From positions 1-6,038 of the forward strand of contig CAKZJM010000264.1 in the NCBI GenBank assembly GCA_936943315.1: 6,038 bases of DNA. Reading direction: 5' to 3'. This stretch comes from an uncultured Methylophilus sp. GTDB taxonomy: Bacteria; Pseudomonadota; Gammaproteobacteria; Burkholderiales; Methylophilaceae. The translations under genes were made by a program, and so were the position numbers. This document shows, in pieces, positions 5,810-6,038 of this stretch. Every line of letters starts with the position of its first letter. Position 1 is the stretch's first letter. Below the pieces are notes generated by a model. The model saw only the letters and a list, made by a program, of their open reading frames with translations. It ran no database searches and was not told the DNA's origin.

Positions 5810-5815
5810 CTCCTT
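5810..5815 (-). promoter_or_regulatory. dps ribosome binding site
   Basis: AAGGAG on the minus strand lies six bases before the dps ATG. It is the strongest Shine-Dalgarno sequence in the window and fits a highly expressed stress protein. Confidence 0.8.
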
Positions 5816-5830
5816 ATTGTCGTTGAATGT

Positions 5831-5859
5831 ATTTTAAAAGCTAGAATGCCTGTCTGCAA
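5831..5859 (-). promoter_or_regulatory. Predicted sigma-70 promoter of dps
   Basis: Read on the minus strand, TTGCAG (-35, 5854-5859), a 17-base spacer and TAAAAT (-10, 5831-5836) match the sigma-70 pattern. Transcription would begin near 5824, giving a leader of about 20 bases that contains the ribosome binding site. Confidence 0.65.
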
Positions 5860-5867
5860 TTTGATTT

Positions 5868-5876
5868 TGTTATAAT
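5868..5876 (+). promoter_or_regulatory. Predicted extended -10 promoter of ftsK
   Basis: TG-T-TATAAT is a perfect extended -10 element on the plus strand, about 38 bases before the TTG start. No good -35 is present, as is common for extended -10 promoters. The region 17 bases upstream overlaps the spacer of the opposing dps promoter, so the two may compete for RNA polymerase. Confidence 0.6.
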
Positions 5877-5913
5877 CATTTAAGTTCACTCTTGCAAAGA
5901 AAGAGACAACATA

Positions 5914-6038
5914 TTGTTTTTTAATAAGAAAAAAGTTGCAAATGTCCGTCTTGAAAAAGTTTCGACGGAAAAGCAGCTGCGTGATGCCAAGCTGGTGCGT
6001 GAAGTCGCATGGATAGCCTTGGCCGCGCTAGGCGTATT
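5914..6038 (+). CDS. ftsK: DNA translocase FtsK, N-terminal fragment, cut by window edge
   Basis: Only 41 full codons are visible. The peptide begins with FFNKKK, continues through a charged stretch to LRDAKLVREVAWIALAALGV, and enters a hydrophobic segment at about residue 31. This resembles the N-terminus of betaproteobacterial FtsK, where a short cytoplasmic lead is followed by the first of four membrane segments. FtsK pumps DNA at the division septum and helps dimer resolution. The trxB neighbourhood supports the call, as ftsK is often found near trxB in proteobacteria. The start is TTG at 5914; the frame opens after TAA at 5881-5883 and has no ATG or GTG before this point. AAAGAAAGAG at 5896-5905 is a weak purine-rich ribosome binding site. 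The ATPase domain that would prove identity lies off the edge, so another inner-membrane protein is possible. Confidence 0.7.
   Translation, partial: MFFNKKKVANVRLEKVSTEKQLRDAKLVREVAWIALAALGV

Noticed and set aside
1..6038. Mobile element, CRISPR array, toxin-antitoxin or defence system
   Set aside because: No transposase, integrase, spaced repeats or defence domains were seen; all sizeable open frames belong to the genes listed or are their shadows.

Overview
The window looks like chromosomal DNA from a Gram-negative proteobacterium, most likely a betaproteobacterium; Methylophilaceae is a guess from protein style and moderate GC, with no marker to prove it. The grounds are a Sec-exported glycine-zipper envelope protein and an ftsK / trxB / smr neighbourhood of a kind common in that class. 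No mobile element, CRISPR array, rRNA or tRNA was found. Eight genes fill most of the sequence: six complete on the minus or plus strand and two cut by the window edges.

Left part (1-2823): a sulfide / reactive-sulfur module. Reading leftward on the minus strand are a BigR/SqrR-type ArsR repressor with two well-placed cysteines, a stand-alone DUF442 phosphatase/rhodanese-like protein, and a type II sulfide:quinone oxidoreductase that runs off the left edge. Gaps of 24 and 38 bases suggest one operon. Across a 214-base intergenic region, a Crp/Fnr-family regulator is transcribed the other way. The likely logic is that persulfide relieves repression by the ArsR protein, SQR oxidises sulfide into the quinone pool, and the DUF442 protein handles a persulfide or a related thiol product.

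Middle (2824-4200): a plus-strand gene for an exported glycine-zipper (YcfJ-like) protein with a hairpin just before its ribosome binding site, ending in a strong intrinsic terminator. It faces a convergent smr-domain gene on the minus strand.

Right part (4202-6038): trxB (thioredoxin reductase) and dps (ferritin-like DNA-protecting protein), both on the minus strand, then the first 41 codons of what appears to be ftsK on the plus strand, starting at TTG. dps lies between trxB and ftsK, and a compact back-to-back promoter region serves dps and ftsK. TrxB, Dps and the sulfur module all bear on redox stress, but the sequence shows no shared regulator.

Most of the window is ordinary housekeeping and stress DNA. 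The parts most worth a second look are the sulfur module with its two regulators, the Cys-Cys tail of the DUF442 protein, and the inverted repeats upstream of trxB.
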